From contig JAITQE010000006.1 in the NCBI GenBank assembly GCA_031289055.1, forward strand, positions 1 through 37,148: a stretch of DNA of 37,148 nt. The letters run 5' to 3'. The position numbers were made by a program, and so were the translations under genes. The DNA comes from Candidatus Endomicrobiellum porotermitis. GTDB taxonomy: Bacteria; Elusimicrobiota; Endomicrobiia; Endomicrobiales; Endomicrobiaceae. The notes beneath the pieces are model-generated. The model was given only the letters and a program-made list of their open reading frames with translations. It was not told the DNA's origin and searched no databases. Below are positions 1-8,314 of this stretch, one piece after another; position 1 is the first letter of the stretch; every line of letters begins with the position of its first letter.

Positions 1-118
1 AATCTTCTATCCAATCTTCATTTCTGTAAACAAATTCTTCTTTTATCGCCATGTTAAATCCTTCTATATAAGCATTGCTTTAAGCATTGCTTTTGGGACT
101 TCGCTGATAATTCTAAAA
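1..118 (-). pseudogene. Transposase (integrase-core) C-terminal fragment, left copy
   Basis: Read on the minus strand, this piece encodes the end of a DDE integrase/transposase domain: RSPKSNA, a stop, SNAYIEGFN, then EEFVYRNEDWIED. This is the region around the third catalytic acidic residue (the Glu of YIE) in rve-type transposases. It carries an in-frame stop at the upstream edge and a 12-bp tandem duplication that repeats SNA and creates another stop. It is identical to 36968-37085 in inverted orientation and runs off the left edge of the window. At position 118 it joins unrelated sequence, so it is a truncated copy and not a whole insertion sequence. Confidence 0.8.
1..118. repeat. Left arm of a 118-bp exact inverted repeat
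   Basis: The reverse complement of 1-118 equals 36968-37085 with no mismatch that I can find. Similarity stops sharply at 118/36968. It may extend left beyond the window, because on the other side the right copy continues past 37085. Confidence 0.97.
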
Positions 119-190
119 AGAAGTTATAGAATATTTATAGAAAAATGCTCTGTTTTCCAAATTTTACGATACTGTAAAAAAAATAACAGG

Positions 191-261
191 TGGAGCCAGC
201 GGGAATTGAACCCGCATCTTATCGTTGCGAACGATACATTCTCCCGTTTAACTATGGCCCC
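191..261 (-). tRNA. tRNA-Ala (anticodon CGC)
   Basis: The minus strand folds as a 71-nt cloverleaf. A 7-bp acceptor stem starts GGGGCCA and ends TGGCTCC. The D arm is short, the anticodon stem TATCG/CGATA encloses the loop TTCGCAA (anticodon CGC), and the T arm GCGGG/CCCGC encloses TTCAATT. A G3:U70 wobble pair, the classic alanine identity element, and discriminator A73 agree with the anticodon. The 3' CCA is not fully encoded (CCT follows), so a CCA-adding enzyme would be needed. The D stem is weak, with one mismatch and one G-U pair. Confidence 0.9.
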
Positions 262-499
262 TTTGCGTATCAGAAGAGAATTGCTTAAGACGACGTCATT
301 GTAGGAAATCTAATAATTTTTGTCTAATTTGAACATTTGTTACAAAACTAGACGTTAATTATGTTTGATATAAAATAAATACGACTTGCCGCGCAGTCTA
401 ATCTTTCCTAATAATATCTCTGTTTTTAAATATCTTCATTACTTCCGTTTGTATTTTTTATTAAGCAAAATATTTTCTTCCAGGTCTTACTATTATAAT

Positions 500-916
500 T
501 TATCCGGGGCGCAAATATTTTTGCTTTAACATCTTTGGGTTATATTTATAAATTTCTTTATCTTCAAAAAGAAATGCGTAAAGACCGGGATCTATGTCCG
601 CTCTTGAAAGTTTATCCATAAATATAGAAAAATGCTTTTTTGATTTTTTAAGGTCGCCTTTTTTAAAAGCAATTACCGCTTTTTTATAAGACGCCGCTGC
701 GGCAAGGATTTTGTTTTTTGCTTTCTCGTCAGCCCTCGCTTTCTCCAAGTCGCCTGCTATTTTTGACGTTATCCCTTCGTCTTGTTCTGACGAATTCTCT
801 AAGACTACGGTCTGCGCGGGCGGATCAATATTTATAACGGCATCGTTGTTTTGAGAATAAGAAATTACAACTAAACAAGATAGACATACTGAAAAGAGTA
901 TTTTCTTTATACTCAT
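500..916 (-). CDS. Small secreted protein of unknown function
   Basis: This 138-residue protein begins with a lysine-flanked hydrophobic stretch (about residues 4-20), followed by SYSQ, which looks like a cleavable Sec signal peptide; no clean lipobox is seen. The mature part is charged and probably helical. A Lys/Ala-rich stretch at about 50-100 (GDLEKARADEKAKNK, then AFKKGDLKKSKKHF) resembles a single TPR-like or coiled helix pair. GAGG lies 6 nt before the ATG and supports the start. It stands alone, facing away from the thiamine operon. I do not recognise a family; a periplasmic or outer-membrane-associated role is inference from the signal peptide only. Confidence 0.6.
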   Translation of the reverse strand: MSIKKILFSVCLSCLVVISYSQNNDAVINIDPPAQTVVLENSSEQDEGITSKIAGDLEKARADEKAKNKILAAAASYKKAVIAFKKGDLKKSKKHFSIFMDKLSRADIDPGLYAFLFEDKEIYKYNPKMLKQKYLRPG

Positions 917-1176
917 CGGCGACCTCGTAAATTGTAATTTGTTTACTGCAAAGACTTAGCAAAAAAGCAGTAGATAAAGAATTAAAAACGGATTAGCGGT
1001 AAAAAATATAACTAATTCTACGAAATTATAGCAAAATAACTCAATATGTCTTTACATTGAGAGATATTTGGCATAGGCTAATCTGCGGCGGGCGTTGCAG
1101 CGCAATAAGTTAACGTTGTTTTTATGGCAGGTTCAGTCGATGCTTTTGGTCTAGTTAGCATTATTTTTAACAAAAA

Positions 1177-1205
1177 TAGACACGCCTAAACGAAATTGAT
1201 ACAAT
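1177..1205 (+). promoter_or_regulatory. Sigma-70-type promoter of the thiamine operon
   Basis: The -35 box TAGACA (1177-1182) and -10 box TACAAT (1200-1205) each differ from consensus at one base and are separated by exactly 17 bp. Transcription would start at about 1212, right at the 5' edge of the TPP riboswitch, which supports the prediction. Confidence 0.65.
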
Positions 1206-1208
1206 CCG

Positions 1209-1316
1209 AAAGCCGGGCGCTTTATATTAAGACTGAAGAAGGTCGTTAAAACGCCTTAACCGACGGAGGTTACAGCCTCCTGAACCTGATACGGGTAATG
1301 CCGACGTAGGGACCTT
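1209..1316 (+). promoter_or_regulatory. TPP (thiamine pyrophosphate) riboswitch
   Basis: The conserved core is present: GGGCGC and CTGAAGA at about 1215-1239 (equivalents of GGGGUGC and CUGAGA), a P3a-type hairpin GGAGG...CCTCC (1265-1280), and the highly conserved 3' part CTGATACGGGTAATGCCGA followed by CGTAGGGA (1285-1312). It lies between a good promoter and a strong terminator, directly upstream of thiG. When TPP binds, the downstream terminator should form and switch off thiGHES-thiF. P1 boundaries are approximate because pairing at the base is weak. Confidence 0.93.
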
Positions 1317-1333
1317 GATTTTAAAACAAATGC

Positions 1334-1380
1334 AATCCCTTTAAGAATTTTTCAGGTTCTTAAAGGGATTTTTCTGTTTT
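1334..1380 (+). terminator. Riboswitch-controlled intrinsic terminator
   Basis: A perfect 14-bp stem (1334-1347 with 1357-1370) and a 9-nt loop are followed by TTTCTGTTTT. It sits between the TPP aptamer and the thiG ribosome-binding site, the standard arrangement for transcriptional OFF control. Confidence 0.92.
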
Positions 1381-1396
1381 TGCATCGGAGGAAAAA

Positions 1397-2170
1397 ATGA
1401 AAAAAGACGCTTTAAACATCGCGGGTCTTAATCTTGACAGCAGATTGTTTATTGGCAGCGGGAAATTCCCTAACAATAGTATAATTCCAGATATTTTAAA
1501 AGCTTCCGGAGCGCAGATAATAACTGTCGCCGTAAGAAGATTTGATTTTGAAAATCCTCTTGAAAATATTTTAAATTTTATTCCTAAAGACGTTTATATA
1601 ATGCCAAATACGTCGGGAGCCAGAACCGCTGATGAAGCGGTTAATATTGCAAGAATTGCCAAAGCCGCTTGTGGAACAAACTTAGTAAAAATAGAAATAA
1701 TAAACGATAACAAATATTTATTGCCCGACAATTACCAAACGGCAAAGGCATGCGAAAAGCTCTCAAAAGAAGGCTTTAATGTTTTTGCTTACATGAATGC
1801 GGATTTATATGCCGCAAGAGATATGCAAAATGCGGGAGCAAAAGCCATAATGCCTTTGGGGTCGCCAATCGGGACTAACCGCGGGCTTAGAACTGAAGAA
1901 ATGGTGCGTATTTTAATTGAAGAAATAGACGCGCCTATAATAGTTGACGCTGGGCTTGGCAAAGCGTCTGAAGCTTGCAAGTGTATGGAAATGGGCTGCG
2001 CTGCGGTAATGGCAAACACAGCCATATCGTCAAGCCCAAACGCCGTTTTAATGGCCGAAGCATTTAAAGACGCCATAACGTCAGGCAGAAAAGCCTATCT
2101 TGCAAAGCATGGCGCGGTTTCGGATGTTGCAAGAGCGTCGTCTCCTTTAACAGAATTCTTAAGGAACTAA
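1397..2170 (+). CDS. thiG: Thiazole synthase ThiG
   Basis: ThiG condenses 1-deoxyxylulose 5-phosphate, dehydroglycine and sulfur from ThiS thiocarboxylate into the thiazole phosphate half of thiamine. The 257 residues match the usual family length. The start [15 protein letters not shown] is typical. The Schiff-base lysine is K98 in NLVKIEI, and the phosphate-binding TIM-barrel part is seen in [16 protein letters not shown] and [13 protein letters not shown] 7 nt before the ATG fixes the start. It is the first gene of the riboswitch-controlled operon, and the supplier of dehydroglycine, thiH, follows 9 bp downstream. Confidence 0.96.
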   Translation: MKKDALNIAGLNLDSRLFIGSGKFPNNSIIPDILKASGAQIITVAVRRFDFENPLENILNFIPKDVYIMPNTSGARTADEAVNIARIAKAACGTNLVKIEIINDNKYLLPDNYQTAKACEKLSKEGFNVFAYMNADLYAARDMQNAGAKAIMPLGSPIGTNRGLRTEEMVRILIEEIDAPIIVDAGLGKASEACKCMEMGCAAVMANTAISSSPNAVLMAEAFKDAITSGRKAYLAKHGAVSDVARASSPLTEFLRN

Positions 2171-2179
2171 GAGGTTTGT

Positions 2180-3292
2180 ATGAGCTTTTATAACGAAATG
2201 CAAAAATATAAAAACTTTGATTTTAACGCTTTTATAGATAAAGTTTCAGATAATGAAGTACTAAATATTATTAACGAGAAAAGCTTATCCCGGCGAGACT
2301 TTCTTGTTTTGCTTTCTCCAAAAGCGTTAAATCATATTGAAGCTCTTGCCCGCAAAGCAAACGAAATTGCCGTAAATAATTTTGGCAAGAGCATTCTGTT
2401 GTACGCTCCTTTGTACGTTTCAAATTTTTGCGTCAACAATTGTTTGTATTGCGGTTTTTCCGCTAACAATAATATTAAAAGAGAAGCTTTAACTTTTGAA
2501 GAAATAGAAGAGAACTGTAAAATAATCGCTGGCTACGGCATACGCCATATTCTTCTTGTGTGCGGCGAGAGCAGGGTAAAAACATCTTTGGAATATCTTA
2601 AAAAATCCGTTAAAGTTTTAAAAAAATATTTTGACGACGTTGATTTGGAAGTTTATCCTCTTGAAGAAGACGAATACAGAGAACTTTTTTCTGCGGGCGT
2701 AGACGGACTTACAATATATCAAGAAACGTACGACGAAAACCTTTATAAAACGCTGCACGCAAAAGGCGCAAAAGCCGATTATAGATACCGCCTTGAAACA
2801 TGCGAAAGAGCCGGAAGAGCAAATTATAGAAATCTTAACGTCGGGGCGTTGCTTGGCTTAAAAGATTTTATCAGCGAAGTTTTTTTTGCAGGTATGCACG
2901 CTCAATATTTAAGGAAGAATTTTGCGCATGCGGAAGTTGGAATGTCTTTTCCAAGACTGCGTCCTTCTGAAGGCGGTTTTCAGCCAAAAACAACCATAAC
3001 CGACGCGCAGTTGGTTCAAGCCATATGCGCTGCGAGGCTTTTTATAAACAGAGTAAATATTACAGCGTCTACGCGAGAAAGTTTTGAGTTAAGAAATAAC
3101 CTTATCCCGCTTGGCGTTACCAAAATGTCCGCAGGGTCAAGCACGGAAGTAGGCGGATATGTAAAAAGAAGTAAAAACAGCGAAGTTTTATCAAAAGGGC
3201 AATTTACAATAAACGACGTCGCAAGCGTCGCAAGCGTTAAAGAGATGATTTATAAAACCGGCTATCAGCCCGTTATGAAGGACATGTTCTAA
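2180..3292 (+). CDS. thiH: 2-iminoacetate synthase ThiH (radical SAM)
   Basis: ThiH cleaves tyrosine with a 5'-deoxyadenosyl radical to give dehydroglycine and p-cresol for ThiG. The radical-SAM cluster motif CX3CX2C is C84-C88-C91 in FCVNNCLYCGFS. The 370 residues are normal for the family, and typical blocks such as YQETYDENLYK, GALLGLKD and SFPRLRP are intact. Use of the oxygen-sensitive ThiH instead of ThiO (glycine oxidase) fits an anaerobe. It is tightly packed between thiG and thiE, with the thiE ATG directly abutting its stop. Confidence 0.96.
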   Translation: MSFYNEMQKYKNFDFNAFIDKVSDNEVLNIINEKSLSRRDFLVLLSPKALNHIEALARKANEIAVNNFGKSILLYAPLYVSNFCVNNCLYCGFSANNNIKREALTFEEIEENCKIIAGYGIRHILLVCGESRVKTSLEYLKKSVKVLKKYFDDVDLEVYPLEEDEYRELFSAGVDGLTIYQETYDENLYKTLHAKGAKADYRYRLETCERAGRANYRNLNVGALLGLKDFISEVFFAGMHAQYLRKNFAHAEVGMSFPRLRPSEGGFQPKTTITDAQLVQAICAARLFINRVNITASTRESFELRNNLIPLGVTKMSAGSSTEVGGYVKRSKNSEVLSKGQFTINDVASVASVKEMIYKTGYQPVMKDMF

Positions 3293-3928
3293 ATGAAAAA
3301 ACAAACGCCAAAAGGGTTGTATGCCATTACCGCAGAGAACTTCTCAAATGGACGAGATAATATAACAGTCGTTAAAGAAATGCTTGACGCTGGCGTAAAA
3401 ACGCTGCAATACCGCGATAAATATAAAACAAAATTGGAAAAATTTAACCAGTGCGAGACAATACGCAAACTAACGTCGGACTACAACGTATTTTTTGTGG
3501 TAAACGATGATATAGACATAGCTCTTGCCGTTGAAAGCGACGGACTGCATTTGGGTCAAGACGATTTGCCTATTCTGAAAGCAAGAAGTATAGTCGGCGA
3601 CAATATGGCTATTGGCGTTTCAACGCATTCGCCTGCTCAAGCGCTGGCGGCTCAAGAGCAAGGCGTAGATTATATCGGCGTAGGACCTATATTTAAAACT
3701 TTCACAAAAGATAATGTTTGCACGCCTGTTGGCATTGAGTATCTTAAATATTGCGTAAAAAACATTAAAGTTCATAAAGTAGCTATCGGAGGAATAAAGC
3801 TTTCTAACATTGGTCAAATATGTAAATTTCGCCCAGACAGCATTTGCATGGTAACTGAAATTACCGCTTCGCCAAACATTAAAAATACAGTCAGGCAAGC
3901 TTTAGAGGGTATCAATGATAACAATTAA
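3293..3928 (+). CDS. thiE: Thiamine-phosphate synthase ThiE
   Basis: ThiE joins hydroxymethylpyrimidine diphosphate and thiazole phosphate to make thiamine monophosphate. The 211 residues show the family marks: QYRDK (39-43), VVNDDIDIAL (69-78), DGLHLGQDD (83-91), THSPAQA (111-117), YIGVGPIF (127-134) and AIGGI (164-168). The start codon follows the thiH stop with no spacing (TAAATG), so translation is probably coupled. The end overlaps thiS by 14 nt. Confidence 0.95.
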   Translation: MKKQTPKGLYAITAENFSNGRDNITVVKEMLDAGVKTLQYRDKYKTKLEKFNQCETIRKLTSDYNVFFVVNDDIDIALAVESDGLHLGQDDLPILKARSIVGDNMAIGVSTHSPAQALAAQEQGVDYIGVGPIFKTFTKDNVCTPVGIEYLKYCVKNIKVHKVAIGGIKLSNIGQICKFRPDSICMVTEITASPNIKNTVRQALEGINDNN

Positions 3929-4118
3929 GCTAAACGGAAAAAATGAAAAAGTGAAAGAAAATTTTTCTCTTCTGAAGTTGTTGGAAGAGAAAAATATTAT
4001 TCCCGAGACCGTTGTCGTAGCGTTAAACATGAACGTTATAAATCAAACTGACTTGCATAAAAGTTTCCTTTCAGACGGCGACAGCGTTGAAATTTTAAGA
4101 TTTGTGGCAGGCGGATAA
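3915..4118 (+). CDS. thiS: Sulfur-carrier protein ThiS
   Basis: This 67-residue ubiquitin-fold protein ends in VAGG. The terminal Gly-Gly is adenylated by the ThiF-type enzyme encoded next and becomes the thiocarboxylate that donates sulfur to ThiG. The N-terminal pattern ITIKLNGKNEKV and the C-terminal DGDSVEILRFVAGG are typical. It overlaps thiE by 14 nt and lies 5 bp from the next gene, consistent with translational coupling. Confidence 0.95.
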   Translation: MITIKLNGKNEKVKENFSLLKLLEEKNIIPETVVVALNMNVINQTDLHKSFLSDGDSVEILRFVAGG

Positions 4119-4123
4119 TTTTT

Positions 4124-5209
4124 ATGCAAAATTTTTACGAAAGGTACAAAAGCCATATATTGCTCAAAGAGATAGGCGTTAAGGGGCAGAGACGCATAAA
4201 AACTTCGCGCGTTCTTATCGTGGGAGCTGGCGGGCTTGGTTCGCCGCTAGCGTTATATCTTGCCGCAGCCGGAGTAGGAAATATAGGCATTATTGATTTT
4301 GATAATGTCGACGTTTCAAACTTGCAAAGACAAATTCTCTACAATGATAATGATATTGGAAAAAGTAAAGTTGAAGTTGCTAAAGAGCGTATAGAAAAAT
4401 TAAACCCTGAAATAAAAGTTTGCGCTTATAATGAAAAACTTACAAACGCAAACGCTTTAGAAATATTTAAAAATTACGATATTGTCGCGGATGCTGCGGA
4501 CAATTTTCAAACGCGTTATCTTGTAAACGACGCTTGCGCTCTCAGCGGCATTCCTGACGTTTGGGCATCGGCATATAAGTTTGAAGGACAGGTAAGCGTT
4601 TTTGACGCAAAAAAAGGGGCGTGTTACCGATGTTTCCATCCTGTCGCGCCAAAACCAGGAAGCGTTCCTTCATGCGGAGAAAGCGGCGTGATAGGGGGAG
4701 TAACAGGAATAATAGGCTCCATACAAGCTTGTGAAGTTCTAAAAATTACAACCGGCGCGGGCGCGCCCTTAATTGGACGTTTATTATATTTTGACGCGCT
4801 TAATACGCTTACAAAAGAGTTTAAAATTGCAAAAGACAAAAGTTGTTCTTTGTGCGGCGAAAATCCGTCAATAACAGAACTTCAAGATTACGACGAATTT
4901 TGCCAAATTAACAATTTTGCTGAAAACGAAATAACTCCTGACGAATTAAATATAAAACTTAAAAATGAAAAGAATATACAAATAATTAGCGTATACGAAG
5001 AAAGCGAAAAACAAGATTTAGTTTTTTCCGACTCTTTGCCCGTAGCTTTAAATAATATCGTGTTTTTAAAAGATAAGCTGAACGCAAATGTAGAAACTAT
5101 TTTTGTTTGCAAGTACGGATACAAAAGCATTTACGCTATACGATTGCTAAAAGAGGCGGGATACAAAGGGAAAACGTACAGTCTTAAAGGCGGAACCGAT
5201 AAATATTAA
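4124..5209 (+). CDS. thiF: ThiF/MoeB-type adenylyltransferase fused to a rhodanese-like domain
   Basis: The E1-like domain occupies residues 1 to about 250, with the ATP-binding GAGGLGSP (35-41), the DFDNVDVSNLQRQ block, and a zinc site made by C167/C170 (CYRC) and C241/C244 (CSLC). C184 in VPSCGESG matches the cysteine that forms an acyl-persulfide with ThiS in this family. A C-terminal segment (about 255-361) looks like a short rhodanese domain with C329 in VCKYGYKS as the likely persulfide carrier. It should activate ThiS and perhaps also deliver the sulfur. Its place after thiS supports a thiamine role, but a second job with MoaD-like carriers cannot be excluded. Last gene of the operon. 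Confidence 0.9.
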   Translation: MQNFYERYKSHILLKEIGVKGQRRIKTSRVLIVGAGGLGSPLALYLAAAGVGNIGIIDFDNVDVSNLQRQILYNDNDIGKSKVEVAKERIEKLNPEIKVCAYNEKLTNANALEIFKNYDIVADAADNFQTRYLVNDACALSGIPDVWASAYKFEGQVSVFDAKKGACYRCFHPVAPKPGSVPSCGESGVIGGVTGIIGSIQACEVLKITTGAGAPLIGRLLYFDALNTLTKEFKIAKDKSCSLCGENPSITELQDYDEFCQINNFAENEITPDELNIKLKNEKNIQIISVYEESEKQDLVFSDSLPVALNNIVFLKDKLNANVETIFVCKYGYKSIYAIRLLKEAGYKGKTYSLKGGTDKY

Positions 5210-5303
5210 AAAATCGTCACATATTGTAAAATAGTTTAATAATTTGACAAAATATATATTTTTTGTTCAATGGTTCTACTAAATAGCATCTAGGCGGTTC
5301 AAA

Positions 5304-5528
5304 ATGGAGTTTAATAAACTTATAGAATTAGATAGGTTGGCTAAGGAAGGCGTTACAAAATACACTAGTCATAGAAAGCTTTATTTTAAATTATTACAAG
5401 ACAAAGGGAAACATTTTGTTGGCATTATTGGTCCAAGAGTCGTAGGAAAAACCATAATATTTATAATACAGTTGATAAGAAACCGCTTTTTGCATTTGGT
5501 CTTATTGAGAATTGAGTCTTTCTCTTGA
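5304..5528 (+). pseudogene. N-terminal stub of a P-loop ATPase
   Basis: The 74 residues carry a Walker A motif (GPRVVGKT, about residues 43-50) preceded by a helical start, as in AAA-type ATPases of the DUF4143 kind. No Walker B or later domain follows. Beyond the motif the reading frame degrades into hydrophobic residues and stops, and the next 300 bases hold no continuation in any frame that I could follow. I read it as a truncated gene, though the exact family is a guess. Confidence 0.5.
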
Positions 5529-5832
5529 GTTTATCGGGTAGGTAAAAATAGTAGCTTTTATGAGCGAACCAGATCCAAAAGGGGAACCTTTTTTGAAAAA
5601 TCTTAGTAAAATTAGGCTAAAAAGAGCGCTTTTTTATGTAAGTAATTTTAAGTTTGTCGTCTGAGAGATTATTTAAAAAAGTATTTCTTTGGAATACATA
5701 GTAATTAAGTATATTTTTAGTGTTATTGTTCCTTTACGCATAATCGCAAAGCCCTGCTATGAAAAAAACAGAACCAAACTGAAAAAACATTGTTCTATGT
5801 TATACAAATTTGTATAAAATGCACTCGGTATT
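5529..5832. other. Non-coding AT-rich decay region with short repeats
   Basis: No open frame is supported. Two small structures are present: a 14-bp direct repeat AATCGCAAAGCCCT at 5742-5755, repeated at 5846-5859, and a perfect 18-bp palindrome TTATACAAATTTGTATAA at 5800-5817. The second copy of the direct repeat lies inside the chimeric pseudogene that follows, so the repeat may mark a rearrangement junction. Confidence 0.6.
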
Positions 5833-6219
5833 TTAATGCCCACCAAATCGCAAAGCCCTCAGTCCACAATATCCATAATAAGGTTCATATAAATCACCAG
5901 AACTAAGACCGTCTTCTACATGAAATACTGGAACCTTAGAATAAAAACCAGCTAATGCTCCACTAATGCCAAGAGCATTCCAAGTATAGTGGTAAAAAGT
6001 GGTTTTTATATATACAACTTTTTTGGCATAATAGGCAGTTTGAATAGAAAAAAGCTGGTCTTCGTAATAAAAACCTTCCGCAAAGGTGATTTTATGTTTG
6101 TTTATTAACGATCTGCGATAAATACCATCGCGGACCCCAATACAATGCGTTAAATTTTTTAATTTATCTATATAGACAAATATTTTCACAGTATCATTTT
6201 TACTTCTTTTCACTCTCAA
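5833..6219 (-). pseudogene. Chimera of a GT2 glycosyltransferase fragment and a wecB fragment
   Basis: Residues about 25-82 (VRDGIYRRSLI..., FYYEDQLFSIQ, FYHYTWN) match the middle-to-late part of family-2 glycosyltransferases that carry the ED-Q and YxYRxN-like blocks. The nucleotide-binding N-terminus is missing. From about residue 84 the protein switches to GALAGFYSKVPVFHVE, a copy of the UDP-GlcNAc 2-epimerase encoded at 8482-9618. In that copy the conserved VEAGLRSG has become VEDGLSSG, and the segment is followed by an unrelated tail. The only start is a TTG. Both halves are incomplete, so no activity is expected. It arose by partial duplication or recombination inside the cluster. Confidence 0.8.
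5882..5963. repeat. Copy A of an 82-bp epimerase-gene duplication
   Basis: 5882-5963 matches 9230-9311 in the same orientation with 4 mismatches in 82 bp. All four fall in the first half and the second half is identical. This suggests a recent event or ongoing gene conversion. Confidence 0.93.
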
Positions 6220-6240
6220 ATTCCCTCTTTTTCCTCTGTC

Positions 6241-8274
6241 CTAAGAATGATCCTTTTTTATCTTCTCTACAATTTTTATCATTAGTTTAGTACTAAGTTT
6301 ATAATGGATATAATTAAACATCTTTTCTCGCAATAAACGACGTGTTGACTTTTTTAAAATTAGACAAGAGGTCAATCTCACAATAAATTTGAATAGTTTT
6401 TCTAACAATACACTCTCTCCAAAATAATATATAGGAATATGTTCAATGGAAGACAAGCCGCTATCCTTTCCATATGACTTTGACGTTATAATTGCTCTTG
6501 GGTCTAAACCAAGAACTACTAATTCTATTAGATATTCATCATTTTTTAAAAATTTAATTTTATCATAATCTTTGAAAATTTCTGATAACTTTTCATCAAT
6601 CACTATTTTTTCAGACTCTGAATACACCTTATAAAGTACATTAAAACCGCCTTCTAAAAGGCTCTTTATAAGTTTTTTATAAATCTTAAGTTCAATATAT
6701 TCATTAATTATTCCCTTATTTTCAAACCTCACCAATATCAAAACTTGTTTCTCTTGTCTTAGATATGGAAAGTTTTCGTTAGTTTGTTTGTATATTTTCA
6801 AAATACTATTCTTAAGGCTTTCTTTGTCAATTTTTACATTTTCTTTTATTATAATTACATTTCTTTTATTGTAGAAATTTTTAAACTTTTTAACATCAGC
6901 AGATATATAGACCGCATTGAATAGGCAAAGAAATTGATCATCGTTTATATTAACAGCATCTGTATCAAAAACACCATCAAACAAAGAGGTAAGGTTAGTT
7001 ATCTTATCAAGCATCTCTGAGTTTACAGCAATATAGTTGTGAGTATTATTACTCTCTAAATTGCTAATAAGTGTATAAACATTTATTAGAGTTTTCCATT
7101 TTGTAATTATGTATAATCTATTATCCTCATATTTCCGCAATTCCTGAAGAAGCTTATCTTGTTTTTTAAATCTGAGAATAATTTTTTCCCATTTTTGCTT
7201 CCATATTTTTTTGTCAAATGAAAGAGCTACTTGCCTCGCCCTTTCAGGCATGTCATGAATTAACCCTTTGTCATCTAAAATTATATTCAATGTTTTACGT
7301 AATTCATCTTTATTTGGATTAATTAAAAATCCATTATACCCATCTATAATCAGATTTGTTAGCCCTCCAACATTCGTAGCTATTACAATATTGCCACAAG
7401 CCATAGCTTCTAAACACGAGAGAGATGTCCCCTCTGAATACAATGTGGGTATTAGAGATATATCTGCAGACTGATACACGTTCACCATATCATCGCTGTC
7501 ACACACACGATGAGTTACGCGAGAATGGAATAACATTTGTAACTTTTTTAAATCTCCTTCAATAGCTTTCTCATGTATAAAACCAACAAAATTAAAAACA
7601 ACATTCTTATGTTTATTTAAAATATATGGCAAGATCTTAGAGACAAGCCAATACCCTCGTTCATGAACGACTCTTCTAGGAAAAACTACTCTGATTTGTT
7701 TGTCGTCTACCTCTCTCTTTTTCGGCAAATATTTTGTAGTATCTACATAATTTGGAATATATGCCGCTTTCATAGCGCTCAACGTTTTTGAAAATGTTGC
7801 CCGCAACCATGAAATAGTATTAGTATCAACAGATACAAAATAATCTACATCAGCAATAATATCTAAAATCGCTTGTTGAAACACATCATGCGTAGGATCA
7901 TCCCATGTTACACCGTGCGAGATAAGAATATTAGGGTGTATTTTTTCTCCCCAATTAGTTAAGCCTGAATAAATTACAAATTTATATTTTTTAAATAAAG
8001 AAATTATTTTATGAAATTCTGAAAAGCTAACAGGAACACCTACTACATTAAGCATTTTAACTTTTCTATACCATATTTCACGTTTATCTAAATCTCCAAC
8101 CTGTATTAAAACAGGCGTATATCCATCGTTATCAAGAATCTCAGCAATATCTATACAATATCTCTCTGCCCCACCATTATAACAACGATGTCCCGTTGTA
8201 TCAAAAAATTGGCATTGAAAAATATATACAGGAGAACTAAATCTATCTTCTATATCTTTAACTAACTCTTTCAT
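6241..8274 (-). CDS. GT4-type glycosyltransferase with a long C-terminal extension
   Basis: This 677-residue protein has a GT-B fold in its first about 380 residues. GGAERY near residue 35 is the usual N-terminal donor/acceptor loop. The C-terminal Rossmann domain holds FPRRVVHERG and the nucleotide-sugar signature EGTSLSCLEAMACG followed by ATNVGGL and DGYNGFL. Residues about 390-677 form an extra region with weak resemblance to a second Rossmann-like unit and no motif I can name. It probably transfers a sugar during assembly of a surface polysaccharide. No clear ribosome-binding site precedes the ATG. It lies downstream of the epimerase gene on the same strand and is AT-richer than the housekeeping genes. 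Confidence 0.88.
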   Translation of the reverse strand: MKELVKDIEDRFSSPVYIFQCQFFDTTGHRCYNGGAERYCIDIAEILDNDGYTPVLIQVGDLDKREIWYRKVKMLNVVGVPVSFSEFHKIISLFKKYKFVIYSGLTNWGEKIHPNILISHGVTWDDPTHDVFQQAILDIIADVDYFVSVDTNTISWLRATFSKTLSAMKAAYIPNYVDTTKYLPKKREVDDKQIRVVFPRRVVHERGYWLVSKILPYILNKHKNVVFNFVGFIHEKAIEGDLKKLQMLFHSRVTHRVCDSDDMVNVYQSADISLIPTLYSEGTSLSCLEAMACGNIVIATNVGGLTNLIIDGYNGFLINPNKDELRKTLNIILDDKGLIHDMPERARQVALSFDKKIWKQKWEKIILRFKKQDKLLQELRKYEDNRLYIITKWKTLINVYTLISNLESNNTHNYIAVNSEMLDKITNLTSLFDGVFDTDAVNINDDQFLCLFNAVYISADVKKFKNFYNKRNVIIIKENVKIDKESLKNSILKIYKQTNENFPYLRQEKQVLILVRFENKGIINEYIELKIYKKLIKSLLEGGFNVLYKVYSESEKIVIDEKLSEIFKDYDKIKFLKNDEYLIELVVLGLDPRAIITSKSYGKDSGLSSIEHIPIYYFGESVLLEKLFKFIVRLTSCLILKKSTRRLLREKMFNYIHYKLSTKLMIKIVEKIKKDHS

Positions 8275-8314
8275 TTGTTTTTCGCTTATACTTTATAATT
8301 AAATTATTAGCTTT

